From Tubiluchus corallicola (lineage: Eukaryota; Priapulida; Priapulimorpha; Priapulimorphida; Tubiluchidae): a DNA stretch of 64,000 nucleotides. Shown here in pieces: positions 1 to 14,542 of this stretch; position 1 is the first letter of the stretch, and each line of letters starts with the position of its first letter. The DNA is taken from the NCBI GenBank assembly GCA_030141605.1, contig JAQGDQ010000034.1, forward strand, positions 670,001-734,000, in the 5' to 3' direction. Both the position numbers and the translations under genes were made by a program. The notes under the pieces were generated by a model that did not search any database, was not told the origin of the DNA, and worked only from the letters and a program-made list of their open reading frames with translations.

Positions 1-46
1 AAACATGAAAATCACAATAATAGTCTCCACCATTGCTGTCTAAAGT

Positions 47-3476
<3,430 letters not shown>

Positions 3477-4127
3477 CTTTCTCATCTGCTTAACCCAAAC
3501 ATTTAAATAGCTGACATCATCCAAATTAGAATTAAGTAAAGTTTTTGTACGTACCCAATATACTTTTAAATTATAACTTAATTAAGTTCTAATTTCCAAA
3601 AGAAGCAGCGTATTAATAAATGCAATTAATAAATGCATAAGCATACTGCATTCAAAATTCAATAAAATTGTGGTCGTATGCTAGTCTATAATAGGGAAAT
3701 TGAAATATACATAAAGAATACAATATTATTTTTACATAATGCAAAAGCCCGGGTTCATGTTTTTTTTCACGTTTGTCACATTTCAACCGCGCTATTTCTT
3801 TTGGAACACCAAGTATAATCCACGCTGCCTACAGTAACGCTACCGCAACGCCAAATAATCAGCTGGAAAACTTCTGTTTATATTCATAAAATTCGCTCTC
3901 GAATGTTAACAAACGCTTTTTTCACAAACGATCTGATTACAGAACAAACATCCACCGTGTATTTCAAGAGAAATTCAACTCGCTGCTTCTGCTGCCGGCA
4001 AACTTACAACATCTGCACCGCGGAGAGGAAATTGTTAGGGAAACGCTTCTCCTCATTGTGAATACAATACGAGAAGCCATTGGTAACCATAGTAGGGTGA
4101 CGGTTATGAAATGAAAAAGAACTGTAA

Positions 4128-5098
4128 GGGCCATTTCACAGTGAGAACTGTTATGACCCGCCTGCCGATTTTAATTTAAGCGTCAGGTTGGCTTCTCACC
4201 TGTGTTCTGTACTTGCTTTTGACCTAGTTGGTTAGAGTTGTTATTGAGGTGGAAGTAATGTCGGCTGCTCAGGATGACAGCCCTGATGTTTTGTTTTTGT
4301 TAATTTGTGTTTACTGGCAATAAAAAGGAAGTAATGTTTCAAATGCATCTCCGTTTATTCACCATGTTTTGTGCAACCAATTCCAACTCATAACAGAACG
4401 CAAGAAAAAACGACGCACGGAATTGCTGTCACAAAATCTGAAAATTTCCGATTTTTCACAGTAAAACCGCGCTGTTTTTTTCAGCGCGTCCAGTTAGCTG
4501 CAGCTACTTTCCGAGTTTTATACTGTATAACCATGTTTAAATTAAGTTATACTTACCATACTCTCATATAAAAAGTACAATTACTAATGTTAGTCAAAGT
4601 AATGTCAGATCTGTTTGTTCTTTACTTTTAGTAAAATTCTACTAAACACTTCAAAATCTGAAAATATACATATATAAAATAAATATATGCGTGCGTTATG
4701 TATATTTTCACGAACATAGCCATTGATGTTGCATTAATAAAACATAAAATCGTCAGTCTGTTAAAAGAGAGATTAAATCTTAGAATTTTATGCTGAAATA
4801 TATTAATTGTTGTTCGCTAAATGAGAAAGAAGTAAGTGAGTAATTAAATTTAGGGATGAATTCCGCGAGAATTCCTAAAGAAAATGGTGTATGCAGTCTT
4901 TCTACCAAGCGACAAAATTCTTCACGAGGAGGATGCATAACTTCACGAAGAACTGCACGAAGAATTTTGCCGCGCGTCTTCACTGTGAAAGGCGCCATAG
5001 AAAACAATATGTTCAATTTTCGTGAGAAATGCCGCAAGGAATTTTTCCTCGAAGCATTTTGCTGCACGTCCTCACTGTGAAAAGGGCCTAATGTCGAA
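4128..5098. mobile_element. PIF/Harbinger-like non-autonomous DNA transposon
   Basis: The left end reads GGGCCATTTCACAGTGAG. The right end is its reverse complement with few changes (CTCACTGTGAAAAGGGCC). A TAA triplet lies immediately outside both ends (4125-4127 and 5099-5101). GGGCC-type termini with a 3-bp TWA duplication are the usual signature of PIF/Harbinger elements; the family assignment is inference. There is no transposase frame. A second, diverged copy of the right terminus (TTCACTGTGAAAGGCGCC) sits inside the element at about 4979-4996. Confidence 0.72.
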
Positions 5099-5414
5099 CA
5101 ACGCGTCCGCGTTATTGATTTTACAATTAGCGTTGGTAAAGAAGATTAATACCAATGTTGACTTATCATTTTATTTGAAATTGAAGTTACAGAATGGTTA
5201 GGTTACAGAAGATTGTGCAGTAATCAGTGCGGCGGAAAAATTTGTTGGCTTCTTCGTACTAGAAACTAGTCCAAGGTCTTCGTTACAAACATCGCAAATT
5301 TGTCCGTTCTTTGTGTATTTGATGTTTTAGTGACGTAATACAAAATCAAAATTCCTTCATGTCCCTTCAATTTCCGACGAACACATGAGGAAAACAAAAT
5401 ACGCGGCTACCAAG

Positions 5415-5760
5415 TGTTGTGTTTTGTTTCTCTCGGAAGGCTCGTAGAGAAAACCATAATACACGTCGTCAAATTAAACTAGTTTATTATACGAGAATTC
5501 TACAACACAAAAGTATGAAGGAACGCGAAATGTTTACAGTAAATGTGATAATCTGGAAACGTGAAAGCGTGTCTGAGAATCTGAGAATACGAGGATACAA
5601 GAGAATGTGCGAGGATAAACTCCAGCGACCAGCTCCGCCTTATATATCAGTGCCAGGGAATAATCTAGAAATAGAAACTTCTACAAGGTAAGAAGATTGT
5701 TCTACTATACTATAGAACATTCTACAATATTCTATTTAATTCTAGTGGATCTCCACAACA
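5415..5760 (-). mobile_element. solo LTR, reverse orientation
   Basis: A 346-bp unit that begins TGTTGTGGAG and ends CACAACA when read on the minus strand. It carries an internal TATATAAGG-type TATA motif and an AATAAA signal in LTR order. It is flanked by the perfect 5-bp duplication CCAAG (5410-5414 and 5761-5765). It is closely similar to the copy at 7065-7409. No internal retrotransposon sequence remains, so this is a recombined solo LTR. Confidence 0.85.
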
Positions 5761-5765
5761 CCAAG

Positions 5766-7059
5766 AAGAAGACAAAAGACAAAGACAAGATTTATTTACT
5801 GTCGCTCATTTTGATAAACAACATTAGCACTAACGGCTATTTAACGACTTACACTAACAATACAGGCAAGGGACGCAACACACAAATAACGAATAGCATC
5901 TAAGATATATGCCCGGGCGTTGGTAGGCGCTAGTTTCGAACTCAAGACTGCGTGGTTGCAGTCTGAAATCTAAACCACTCGGGCACCCAACCCAGAACAC
6001 AATAAAATAAAACAATATAATAAAATAAGAGCAGAAATAAAATAAAGGAAAGATATATTATTAACTGAATCGTTTGCTAATCGGTAGATGTAATATGTTA
6101 TTAACTAAATTTAACTCTTGTTCAACAAATGCGAAAACTATGCTATTTCTTTCATTCTGTAACATCATGTACTGTGGTAACTCGTGTGTTAATTTCAAAG
6201 TATGCAGTTTAACTAAGATCCGCGCCACTTACAACATTGCCCTTCACAAGTTTTCGACATGTTACGCTCACGAAACGCCATCTTCTACGATATCTGCAGA
6301 AAATAATATAAAACATTTTAAAGTACTGTTGCGTCACTCTGCCTGTAGTTTAAGAACAAGAATGATTGGTTAAGCAAATTTTATTGTAAATTATATATGC
6401 CACCAAACTGATTAGTGATTTTATAGTAGAATATTTTGAAGAAGGCATTAGTTGTTGACGTAGTAACCGATGATTTTTGAACGAATGCTTTGTATTTTTA
6501 AGTTTTGTATATATTTTTACTATATTTTTTGTAAATTTTCGTAGCTCCTTTAATATTAGTATGACAGGTAGTATTAGTTTTTAGAATAAATTTTAACTTT
6601 TATACGGCATTTTTATGTGCTGCAAATAACTTTAAATAAAAAATTTAATTAATACAATTCTTTTAACTCAGTTAGTTAACAGCCCTTAATTTTTTCGATT
6701 GAGTTAACAGCCATCAGCCCAAGTCCTAGAAGCTGCGACTTAAGATTACTTCCACGCACGTATTTGTCGTTGTTGTTTTCGTTGCTTGTAACAGTTTGAT
6801 GGCTTCTAATCCGAACTTAAATAACGATTATTTGGTCGGGTTGAGTTTTTGTTGTTTGCCTGTTGATATTGTTGTTTGGGCGCAACAGGTAATAATCAGA
6901 GATAAAATGGAAGCTAAAGACCATCCGACCAACATGTAGTACGCCCACAATTATAGAAAATGTTGTAGTGTATTGTGTAGTAATCATAAGACGGCTTAAT
7001 TTCTAGATAAGTACGAGAAATACATAATGTGTAAAATTTCATATTTTGCTTGTGGGCGA
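5766..7059. other. non-coding spacer between two inverted solo LTRs
   Basis: AT-rich sequence without a credible gene. It contains a degenerate tRNA-like segment near 5.9 kb. It is not the interior of a fold-back element, because each flanking LTR has its own target-site duplication. Confidence 0.6.
5911..5988 (-). repeat. tRNA-like sequence (SINE head or tRNA pseudogene)
   Basis: On the minus strand there is an A-box-like stretch (GAGTGGTTTAG) and, about 35 bp further on, a B-box-like GAGTTCGAAAC. TGCCCG and CGGGCA at the ends could pair as an acceptor stem. The T-arm side carries extra bases and the fold is irregular, so a working tRNA is unlikely. A tRNA-derived retroposon is the better guess. 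Confidence 0.45.
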
Positions 7060-7064
7060 CACAT

Positions 7065-7409
7065 TATTGTGGAGATCCACTAGAATTAAATAGAATATTG
7101 TAGAATGTTCTATGGTATAGTAGAACAGTCTCCTACCTTGTAGAAGTTTCGAGAACTTTCTATTTCTAGGTTGTTCCCTGGCACTGATATATAAGGTGGA
7201 GCTGGCCGCTGAAGTTTATTCTCTCACATTCTCTTGTATTCTCGTATTCTCAGATTCTCAGATACGCTTTCACGTTTCCAGATTATCACATTTACTGTAT
7301 ACATTTCGCGTTCCTTCATACTTTTGTGTTGTAGAATTCTCGCATAATAAACTAGTTTAATGTTTTCTGGTTTCCTCTACGAGCCTTCCGAGAGAAACAA
7401 AACACAACA
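7065..7409 (+). mobile_element. solo LTR, forward orientation
   Basis: A 345-bp copy of the same LTR family as 5415-5760. It runs from a slightly mutated terminus (TATTGTGGAG) to CACAACA. It has a TATATAAGG motif at 7188-7196 and an AATAAA signal near 7346. Its own perfect 5-bp duplication CACAT lies at 7060-7064 and 7410-7414, which shows an insertion independent of the inverted copy. Confidence 0.85.
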
Positions 7410-7960
7410 CACATATCACGATAAACTTGTAAAGTACAAAAGAAATGAAAGGAGACTGCAGAAGACTACTTTCTTACGAACTAATTTATTACATTGGAAA
7501 AGTTTTGCTTCGAAATGCGACAAATTGTTGTGCAGAGAGGTTTAAGTGGCTTATTTACTGACTTGTTTCCTTGTTTGTCTGCTTGCTTGTTTACTTAGCA
7601 AAGTAGGTTAAGGAATTGGATTGGTGATAATCAGCTATGTTCAAGTGTGTTGTATAAAAGAGACAGAATAATTGACGATGCTTGTATTTGTTTAATTAAA
7701 GTATTGCACGAATAACAAAATTGTTAAACTGTTAAACTGTACTACAGCAAAATGAATGTAGCAAGGTAAAAGAATACATTGTTTTTCAGTTGTGAAATAA
7801 AGTCTACGGGAAGGAACGTAAAATAATGTTAGATCTGTAATGAAGCGTATTATTTTTACTTCGCTAACAAGTAAGATTACACTGCATTAAGATGTAAATT
7901 TGTTAAAGTTTTGTAAATATTTGCCTGCAAATGGAGGCAGACTGTGTATATTATTGTATT

Positions 7961-8295
7961 CAGGGCCGGATTATGACATTTTGGGGGCCCGGGGCAAATG
8001 AAATCATGGGGCTCCCTCAACAGGGGACACCCCCCCCCCCTAACTCGCCAGCTCCATTCTTCAACATTTTTACTCGTGGTTTACTCGTAGCAACATTTAC
8101 ATAACTTCGAGTAAACTTTTTGCAAATTGTTTAAATGAACTAGAATAGCTGTCTTTTATTCGTCAATAAAAATACGGCTATTTTACTATTTAGCACACAG
8201 CAAATTAGCACATATTTCGCAGATACTTTACAATTGTTACCAAAAGGGGCGCCCTAGCTTCAGCCTATATTAGCCTATAGGATGATCCGGCTCCG
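7961..8295. mobile_element. hAT-like MITE
   Basis: The 335-bp unit starts CAGGGCCGGATTATG and ends with a reverse-complementary GATGATCCGGCTCCG. The flanks ATTGTATT (7953-7960) and AATGTATT (8296-8303) form an 8-bp duplication with one mismatch. CAGGGCCGG-type termini with an 8-bp duplication are typical of hAT elements. It contains no transposase frame. Confidence 0.75.
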
Positions 8296-8732
8296 AATGT
8301 ATTATAATTTCTCTAATGAAAGATTTGTCGTCACCATTGCTTACTTACAGGCACACCTATTTACCAATCTACTTGTTTATTATTAGTCAGACTTGATTTG
8401 TTCAAAAAATTGCAATTGAAATTTGACTGCTATAACTCACTACAGTGGTCACGCCATTGTAGTCACGCTGAAGCTAGGCATCAAGACTACTGCCGCAAAG
8501 GTAAGTGACCCCACTCCCCTCCGAATAAACTGGTTGAATATGAATTCTCCATGCCAATGTAGAGAGTGAAATTACGTTGAACAACAAGTCTTCGCTTATT
8601 GTCTCCAACAACGCCATGACGGAGCAATTTTCGTTACAGTTTACCATTTACTAACGAATAAACCAACGATTTTAATGAATGCGGTGATACGTGTTTAACT
8701 TCTGATGACACGCCTTAGTACAGTATCGTAGA

Positions 8733-9905
8733 ATGCGACTGCCTCATCGGAAATGGGTACAAATAATCTTAATATCGGTGACGTCAGCTGTTTTGTTAAT
8801 GATTTTAAAAGCAATGCAGTACGAAAACAAAATCAATTTTCATGAGGTCGTGAAGACCAACCTGACATATGTTTCTATGAAAAATCTATCAGAAAAAACG
8901 AAGTCTGGCGGTTATTTTACACATATCAAGCAATTTCAGGGAGCAGTAAGTGTTAACGTTGTGCCTCGTATGCGTGGCAAAAGTAGCAGAAATAAAAATC
9001 TAGATCTAAATTTGGTAAACACAGGAGAGCTGGAAAAGCGAAGCTACTCGGGGATTCTTACAACGCCTTGTCCGGGTAGACTGGGCAATAAACTATTTGA
9101 ATTTGCGTCAACGTACGGCATAGCCGTCATGAACGACCTAAAGCCGGTTCACATAAAAGGCTGTGGTCTGGATGTAGTTTTCAAACTTTCTGTTGCGAAA
9201 ATGAAATCGAATATTCCGGTCAACAATCGAAGAGAGAAGTTTCTGTGTTGCTACAGGCGCTACCTACCGGAAGTAGAGACGTTGGGCAGTCGGTACAACG
9301 TGTTACGTGGCATGATGCAAGTGTACAAGTACTTTAATCACGTCAGACATGAAATAAAAAAGTTGTTCACATTTATTGACGAAATTTCCAACATGGCTGA
9401 ACAGTTTCTTAGAGTTTCACTAAACGCATCAGCTACTAACTCGAAGAAACCAGTGACTTTTGTTGGTGTGCATGTGCGGAGGGGTGATTACATTAAGTTA
9501 GTGAAAAAACGAGGAGCTCTTCTTGCTGGACAAGAATACATCTCCTCTGCAATGAAGTACTTCTTATCTAAACACAAGAATGTCTTATTCGTCGTGGCGA
9601 GTAACGACATTCAGTGGTGCATTGAAAATCTTGATACCAAGAGCTTTGACATCGTGTTTTCTGAGGGTCACAGCGCACCCGAGGATCTGGCCATTTTGTC
9701 CAAATGCAACCATACGGTTATGACTCAGGGTACCTACGGTTGGTGGGCGGGATATCTAGCAGGAGGAGAGGTAGTCTATTTTAAGGACTGGCCATTTAGG
9801 AATATCACCAAATATCCGGAACACGACTTCCGGTCACGTGATTATTATCCATCAGATTGGGTGGGAATACCACCAACTAAATCAGAACTAAATGTAAATT
9901 TGTGA
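8733..9905 (+). CDS. Alpha-1,2-fucosyltransferase-like protein (GT11), intronless
   Basis: This 390-residue protein resembles GT11 galactoside alpha-1,2-fucosyltransferases, which move fucose from GDP-fucose to the 2-OH of galactose on glycans in the Golgi lumen. It has the type II layout: a short basic N-terminus, one hydrophobic anchor at about residues 9-26, a stem to about 105, then the catalytic domain. Visible family motifs are GRLGNKLFEFAS (about 115-126), HVRRGDY (about 247-253, the GDP-fucose binding motif) and TQGTYGWWAGYL (about 331-342). The start is the first Met before the anchor. The whole frame lies in one exon, and overlapping AATAAA signals follow the stop within 10-25 bp. 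The length fits the family, and no key motif is missing. Acceptor specificity cannot be read from sequence. Confidence 0.93.
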   Translation: MRLPHRKWVQIILISVTSAVLLMILKAMQYENKINFHEVVKTNLTYVSMKNLSEKTKSGGYFTHIKQFQGAVSVNVVPRMRGKSSRNKNLDLNLVNTGELEKRSYSGILTTPCPGRLGNKLFEFASTYGIAVMNDLKPVHIKGCGLDVVFKLSVAKMKSNIPVNNRREKFLCCYRRYLPEVETLGSRYNVLRGMMQVYKYFNHVRHEIKKLFTFIDEISNMAEQFLRVSLNASATNSKKPVTFVGVHVRRGDYIKLVKKRGALLAGQEYISSAMKYFLSKHKNVLFVVASNDIQWCIENLDTKSFDIVFSEGHSAPEDLAILSKCNHTVMTQGTYGWWAGYLAGGEVVYFKDWPFRNITKYPEHDFRSRDYYPSDWVGIPPTKSELNVNL

Positions 9906-9914
9906 ATAAGCCTT

Positions 9915-9927
9915 AATAAAAAATAAA
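9915..9927 (+). promoter_or_regulatory. polyadenylation signals of the fucosyltransferase gene
   Basis: Two nearly overlapping AATAAA hexamers lie 10-25 bp after the stop codon. This implies a very short 3' UTR. Confidence 0.65.
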
Positions 9928-12080
9928 TGCTCAACTGAGAGATTCTTATCAACTCTATCAGCGTGTCTTTTTTGTTTTCGCAGGTTATTTTTCATTCTTC
10001 TTTTCATTTGCGCTTTTCTTAGATTTTTCTTATATGAAGAGCCATTGAACTTGTTATCTTCCCCGTTATCTTCCCCACTGTACCTTAAGTACTGTGTTCA
10101 AAAAACGCTTAGTAATTCTTATTGTGTGCTTGTTCTTTTTGTGCAATTTATTGTTAAGAATGCACCTATATATCTATGCATGTATCTATATATACCTATG
10201 TATCGCAGCAGAGCGGTGCATTCCTACTATATTATACAGTTATACACTCCTCTGCGTAAGCTGCTGCTGCCATCTATTAGCCAGTTTATGAACACTACTC
10301 AGCATAGAATTTTATGCTATCCAATTTTTTAACTTTGTGGTTGAAAAGATTTAAAAGTACGTCATGTAAAGTACAAAACTTTGTGAATAAACTAGCCTTT
10401 GAGTTGACAGCAAATCCTAGGGCAATTATTACCCCAGGTCAAACGTTATAGTTCATCAGTTCTCTTAAGTTGTTAGAATATCAGAGCAGCAAATTGGCGT
10501 ACCGAACAGAGAAAGTGTTTTATTTTGTCTTTATGCACACTATCTGTCGCTTATTGCACCGAGTACACGATTGTAGTATTATGTGACCCATTTAATTGTC
10601 AGTCTACCACACAAAAGTACTGAATTAGTCTATGCTGCCATCTACAGTCATTATTTTACTCTAGTTGCACAAAGTGTGTCAGAGATAAATTGATTTTGTT
10701 TCTAAATATTGTTTCCTTTGCTTTTATAGATCATCATTAATCAGAGTAATTAGATTGTTAATTTCACTTGCTTTAATTCTCTTTAAGTTAAAATAGAGAA
10801 AAATTATAACACAGTTTTCTGTAAGCAAATAATCTCTATTCTGCTATCAAAGAAGCCAAGTAGACTTTGATTTTGGTTTAACTAGTAGTTTGTAGAGTAT
10901 AGGTGACCTTTCCATTTATGGTCTGTATACATGAATGTGATGTACCTTCCAATAGGAACTTGAATCTCTGGTCATGTGATTACAGCTCTATTCTCTCAGA
11001 CATGCAAGTTTCTGTTGATCTAGAGACAGCAATGTTAAATGATGCAAATTTTCTACTGTTAAAGCAATGTTAAAGAATACAAAAATTCTACAGTATCATA
11101 TTGCTAACTTTTATGACTGTTTGTTCAATTTTGTTACTGAAGTGAACATTACATAAAGTGTTTCTTAATTTAGACTTTACCAAATAATGATGGAATAAAG
11201 TCAGACTGAATAAACTCAGTCTATGTACTTTTTTCATTGTAATGTAATTTAATTATGATTATATTTTTGAAATCAGTTTTAATCGAAAAAGATTTAATTT
11301 AATTTAATTATGATTATATTTTTGAAATCAATTTTAACCGAAAAAGAATAAATGTGAAAAATTCTGACACCTACATGGATCTACTCTAAATGAATTAATG
11401 ATGTAATGTAATTAATTAATTAATAACAAACTAATTTCTTCCAGTGTCACGATATCGAAAATTAACCGAACTGGATTATTAAAAAACCGTGAAATAGTGA
11501 GATTCTAGTTGGTCTTCTACATAAAATGTACACAATATCATTTAAGTTAGGATGTACATATCTATACCTCTTGTTCAGAAGACAGGTTAGCAAACTTCCT
11601 CTTAGTTCTAGTTACACACAGTTCCGCATAAATTGTTCTCTCTGACCTCGTATAACCGATATCACAAAAGTTGAGGCTTAGTTATCAACAGTCAGATACG
11701 ATATGATGTACTTAACTACGTTACATGCCTAATGTGATCTAAACGATTCATGTCATGTTTCCTAACGTCATAAAATGTGCATCGTCACAACTCAACACAC
11801 TACAAGCAGTTATGCTACTCCTGCGCCCATAAACAAACATGTATATAAACAAAAATACAAATGCACAACATTTATGTATAGAACTAAATCCTTTGCTTCA
11901 ATTCAAACCGCTTGTGGATCCGCCTACAAAAGAGCCATAATCTTAAGAGGTAGTAAACATTCGTTTATTGGCATTTCTGATAATAAGACGTGTACAGTAG
12001 TTTTGTGACTTTGCCCTGCTATAGAAACATTGCCATTGAAATCTAGTGTGTCGAAGCAAGAAAAAGATTTCGCAAAAGCG
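9928..12080. other. intergenic DNA between fucosyltransferase and hydroxyacid oxidase
   Basis: No convincing coding frame was seen. A short tandem duplication near 11.25-11.35 kb is listed separately. The promoter and any untranslated first exon of the oxidase gene probably lie in the last kilobase, but no clear TATA box was identified. Confidence 0.5.
11245..11347. repeat. two-copy tandem duplication, about 50-bp unit
   Basis: The string TAATTTAATTATGATTATAT and the roughly 30 bp after it, ending CGAAAAAGA, occur twice in succession with only two or three differences. This is a simple local duplication. Confidence 0.8.
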
Positions 12081-14213
12081 ATGGAAGAGGACAACTCTAA
12101 ACCTGACAATATGGAGAAAGTAGAACCTCCAGTTTGTGTCAGTGATTTTGAAGAAATCGCAAGCAGAAAGTTGCAGCCATCCACGTGGTCTTACATCAGT
12201 TCTGGTGCAATGTATGGCAATACGATGGTTGAAAACAAAAGAGCATTCTCCAGGTAGGTGCTATACCCCCTATTTTACTGTATTAAAACGTAATTAGGTT
12301 TTAGGCATCTGTAAACCATAGCTTAAATGATAAAAACATAGATGTACATCTTTGTTTAGACTTGCAAATTTACATGGAGCTTTTATTGAACTTCCGTAAC
12401 TTTGTGATACTTTATATTTTGCTGAAAAAATAAAGTAAAAGATCAGTACAATATCTTAAGCGTTTGGAATCAGAATGTACAGTTACTTAAAAATGTTTAT
12501 ACTCCTATAAAATATTCAATTATTAGCTCAGCTTCAAACATGCGATTTGTAGCGTTATTGGTACAGTAACAATTTGTCTACCATACATGTTGACATATCG
12601 TTGGGCTTATACCACTTGGCAAACAGCAAACATCCTTGCATTATTTGTAAGTTTGCCCTCATTCGGGTTTTTTTTTCTCCCTTCACAATAAATATCATAT
12701 CAAAGCTGGAAACTTTAAATAATTTTTGCAGGTTTAAAATTCGGCCATCATTTTTAGTTGGCGTATCTGACCGCCAGCTATCCACAACTCTTCTCGGTGA
12801 ATCGGTAAACTGTCCCATTGGAATAGCTCCAACGTCATTGCACCAATTAGTCCACTCCGATGGCGAAAAAGTCACCGCTAGGGCGGCAGCAGCACTGGGA
12901 ATCTGTTACACACAAAGTACCTTCTCCACCAGTACCGTGGAGGAAGTCGCACAAGCCAGTCCCGGGGGGCTCAAGTGGATGAGTGTCTATATCTTCGAAG
13001 ATTTTCAAATCACCAAGGGACTAATTCGCATGGCGGAAGAGGGTGGTTATAAGGCCATTGTCCTAACAGTGGACAACCCTGGAAGGCCATGCAATTGGTC
13101 AATGTTACGACGGCCAGTAGGCATTCCAGAGACAGCCAGCATGAGGAACCTCGAGAAGGTCCTCCCGTGTCCTTATGATAAGAAGAATGTGTTTGCTGGA
13201 GGCAAGGGCTTTAGACCAAAAGAGAGACTGAGTTGGGACGTGATTGACCAGCTGCGTGACGTCACAAAGCTACCTATTGTTATAAAAGGAATTCTTACAG
13301 CAGAAGATGCAAGCAAAGCTCTAGAGAAAGGCGTAAGTGCGTCATCTTACTTTTAACAACAATGTATATCTGTCATTATCCTACCATTAATCCAGCCCAG
13401 CTTTATTTCTCTCAGTTTCGCCTTTTTTGTAGCCATGTAAAACGAAATATGGCAACATAAAATCGATAAAAATCAGCAAATCCACTGATACTTTAATGAT
13501 TTTTTATGTACAACAAAATGGAAAATAACGCACGGGCAATTTAAAACATTTTAAACAGAAGCCTAGATGATAACGTCATGTATCTCTAATCACATGTGGC
13601 AAATATCCTATAGAACTTTTTATTTTTCAAGAAATAAATCGCACAAACACACGAAGCAATACGGAATTAAAAACTCTGAAAATTTTTTCAATCCCACTGG
13701 GACACGAACCCGCGACTATCTTTTTTTCCGGTCAGCTATACTAATAGTGATTTTTTTTCTATTTTTGCATTACAATCATGATTCGTTAGACATTTTTGTA
13801 ATTATGTTTTTTAGGTAACTAGGTTTTACTTTTAGGTTAATGCGATTTGGATATCAAATCATGGCGGGAGAACTTTGGACGACGTACCATCCACGGTAGA
13901 GGCTCTGGCCGAAATTGCACCGGTTGTCGCTGGACGCTGTGAACTTTACCTGGACTCCGGCATCAGAACAGGCGCCGACATTTTTAAAGCCCTTGCGCTC
14001 GGTGCACGGGCTGTTTTTATTGGCCGCCCTGTATTGTGGGGACTAAGCTATGGAGGGGAAGAAGGAGTTACGGCTGTCATGCAAATACTCCGGAAGGAAC
14101 TAGATGGCGTGATGTGTTTTGCAGGGTGTAAAAGTGTTCACGATATCCCACGGAGCAAAGTTGTGCATGAAAACTATTATAATCAAACATGTCTTAATGC
14201 AACAAGGTTGTAA
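12081..14213 (+). CDS. HAO1: FMN-dependent 2-hydroxyacid oxidase (glycolate oxidase family)
   Basis: Exons at 12081-12253, 12732-13332 and 13836-14213 splice in frame to 383 residues; vertebrate HAO1 has about 370. The family oxidises glycolate or other 2-hydroxyacids to 2-oxoacids with release of H2O2, usually in peroxisomes. The TIM-barrel flavin and active-site residues are all visible: Tyr38, Tyr144 (in WMSVYIF), Asp172 (TVD), Lys243 (PIVIKG), and His267 and Arg270 (SNHGGR). The first ATG in good context is at 12081; upstream in-frame codons lack an ATG. Two oddities stand out. The stretch after TVD (NPGRPCNWSM) differs from the usual Arg/Asp-rich loop, and the protein ends TRL, not a canonical SKL-type signal. 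HAO1 versus a paralogue is undecided. Intron 2 holds a tRNA-like B-box relic near 13.7 kb. Confidence 0.92.
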
Positions 14214-14303
14214 GTCTAAATAACAAAAAGTAAAAATAATTCGTTGTATTGGTTGTGTATAGCTGATTATTGGTGTTTTAGGAATGGCAAAACTATGAAG
14301 AGT

Positions 14304-14542
14304 CTGATTACAAAACGACACGTTTATTAACCATCAAACACAATAGATATAACAGATAGTAATGCCAAGCCCCTGATCTAACTGCTCTGCTCCGGCTCCC
14401 AGACTTAATCTGATCTCAATTCCCTGAGCTGGGCGCATCACACGGCTTATATATCGTGCTCGGAGCCCCTACACCTCAATTCTGAATCACTTACTCACGT
14501 GACACCACTCCTTAACTGGCATCATACCAGCATTCATACACA
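14304..14542 (-). mobile_element. LTR-like segment (possible solo LTR)
   Basis: Read on the minus strand, this 239-bp stretch begins TGTGTATGAATGC. It has a TATATAAG motif about 90 bp in and an AATAAA signal near its far end, followed by TTTTGTAATCA. That order is LTR-like. No matching target-site duplication was found, so the boundaries are tentative. Confidence 0.4.

Noticed and set aside
5911-5988. Functional tRNA gene on the minus strand
   Set aside because: A- and B-box-like motifs are present but the stems are irregular and extra bases lie on the T-arm side.
5415-7409. Single fold-back or DIRS-like element with inverted terminal repeats
   Set aside because: Each arm has its own 5-bp target duplication (CCAAG and CACAT), so they are separate solo LTR insertions.
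12030-12080. Longer N-terminus for the hydroxyacid oxidase
   Set aside because: The frame is open upstream but contains no ATG there; the first ATG is at 12081.
13686-13735. tRNA or SINE in hydroxyacid oxidase intron 2
   Set aside because: Only a B-box-like stretch is recognisable; no A box at the right distance, so it was not listed as a feature.
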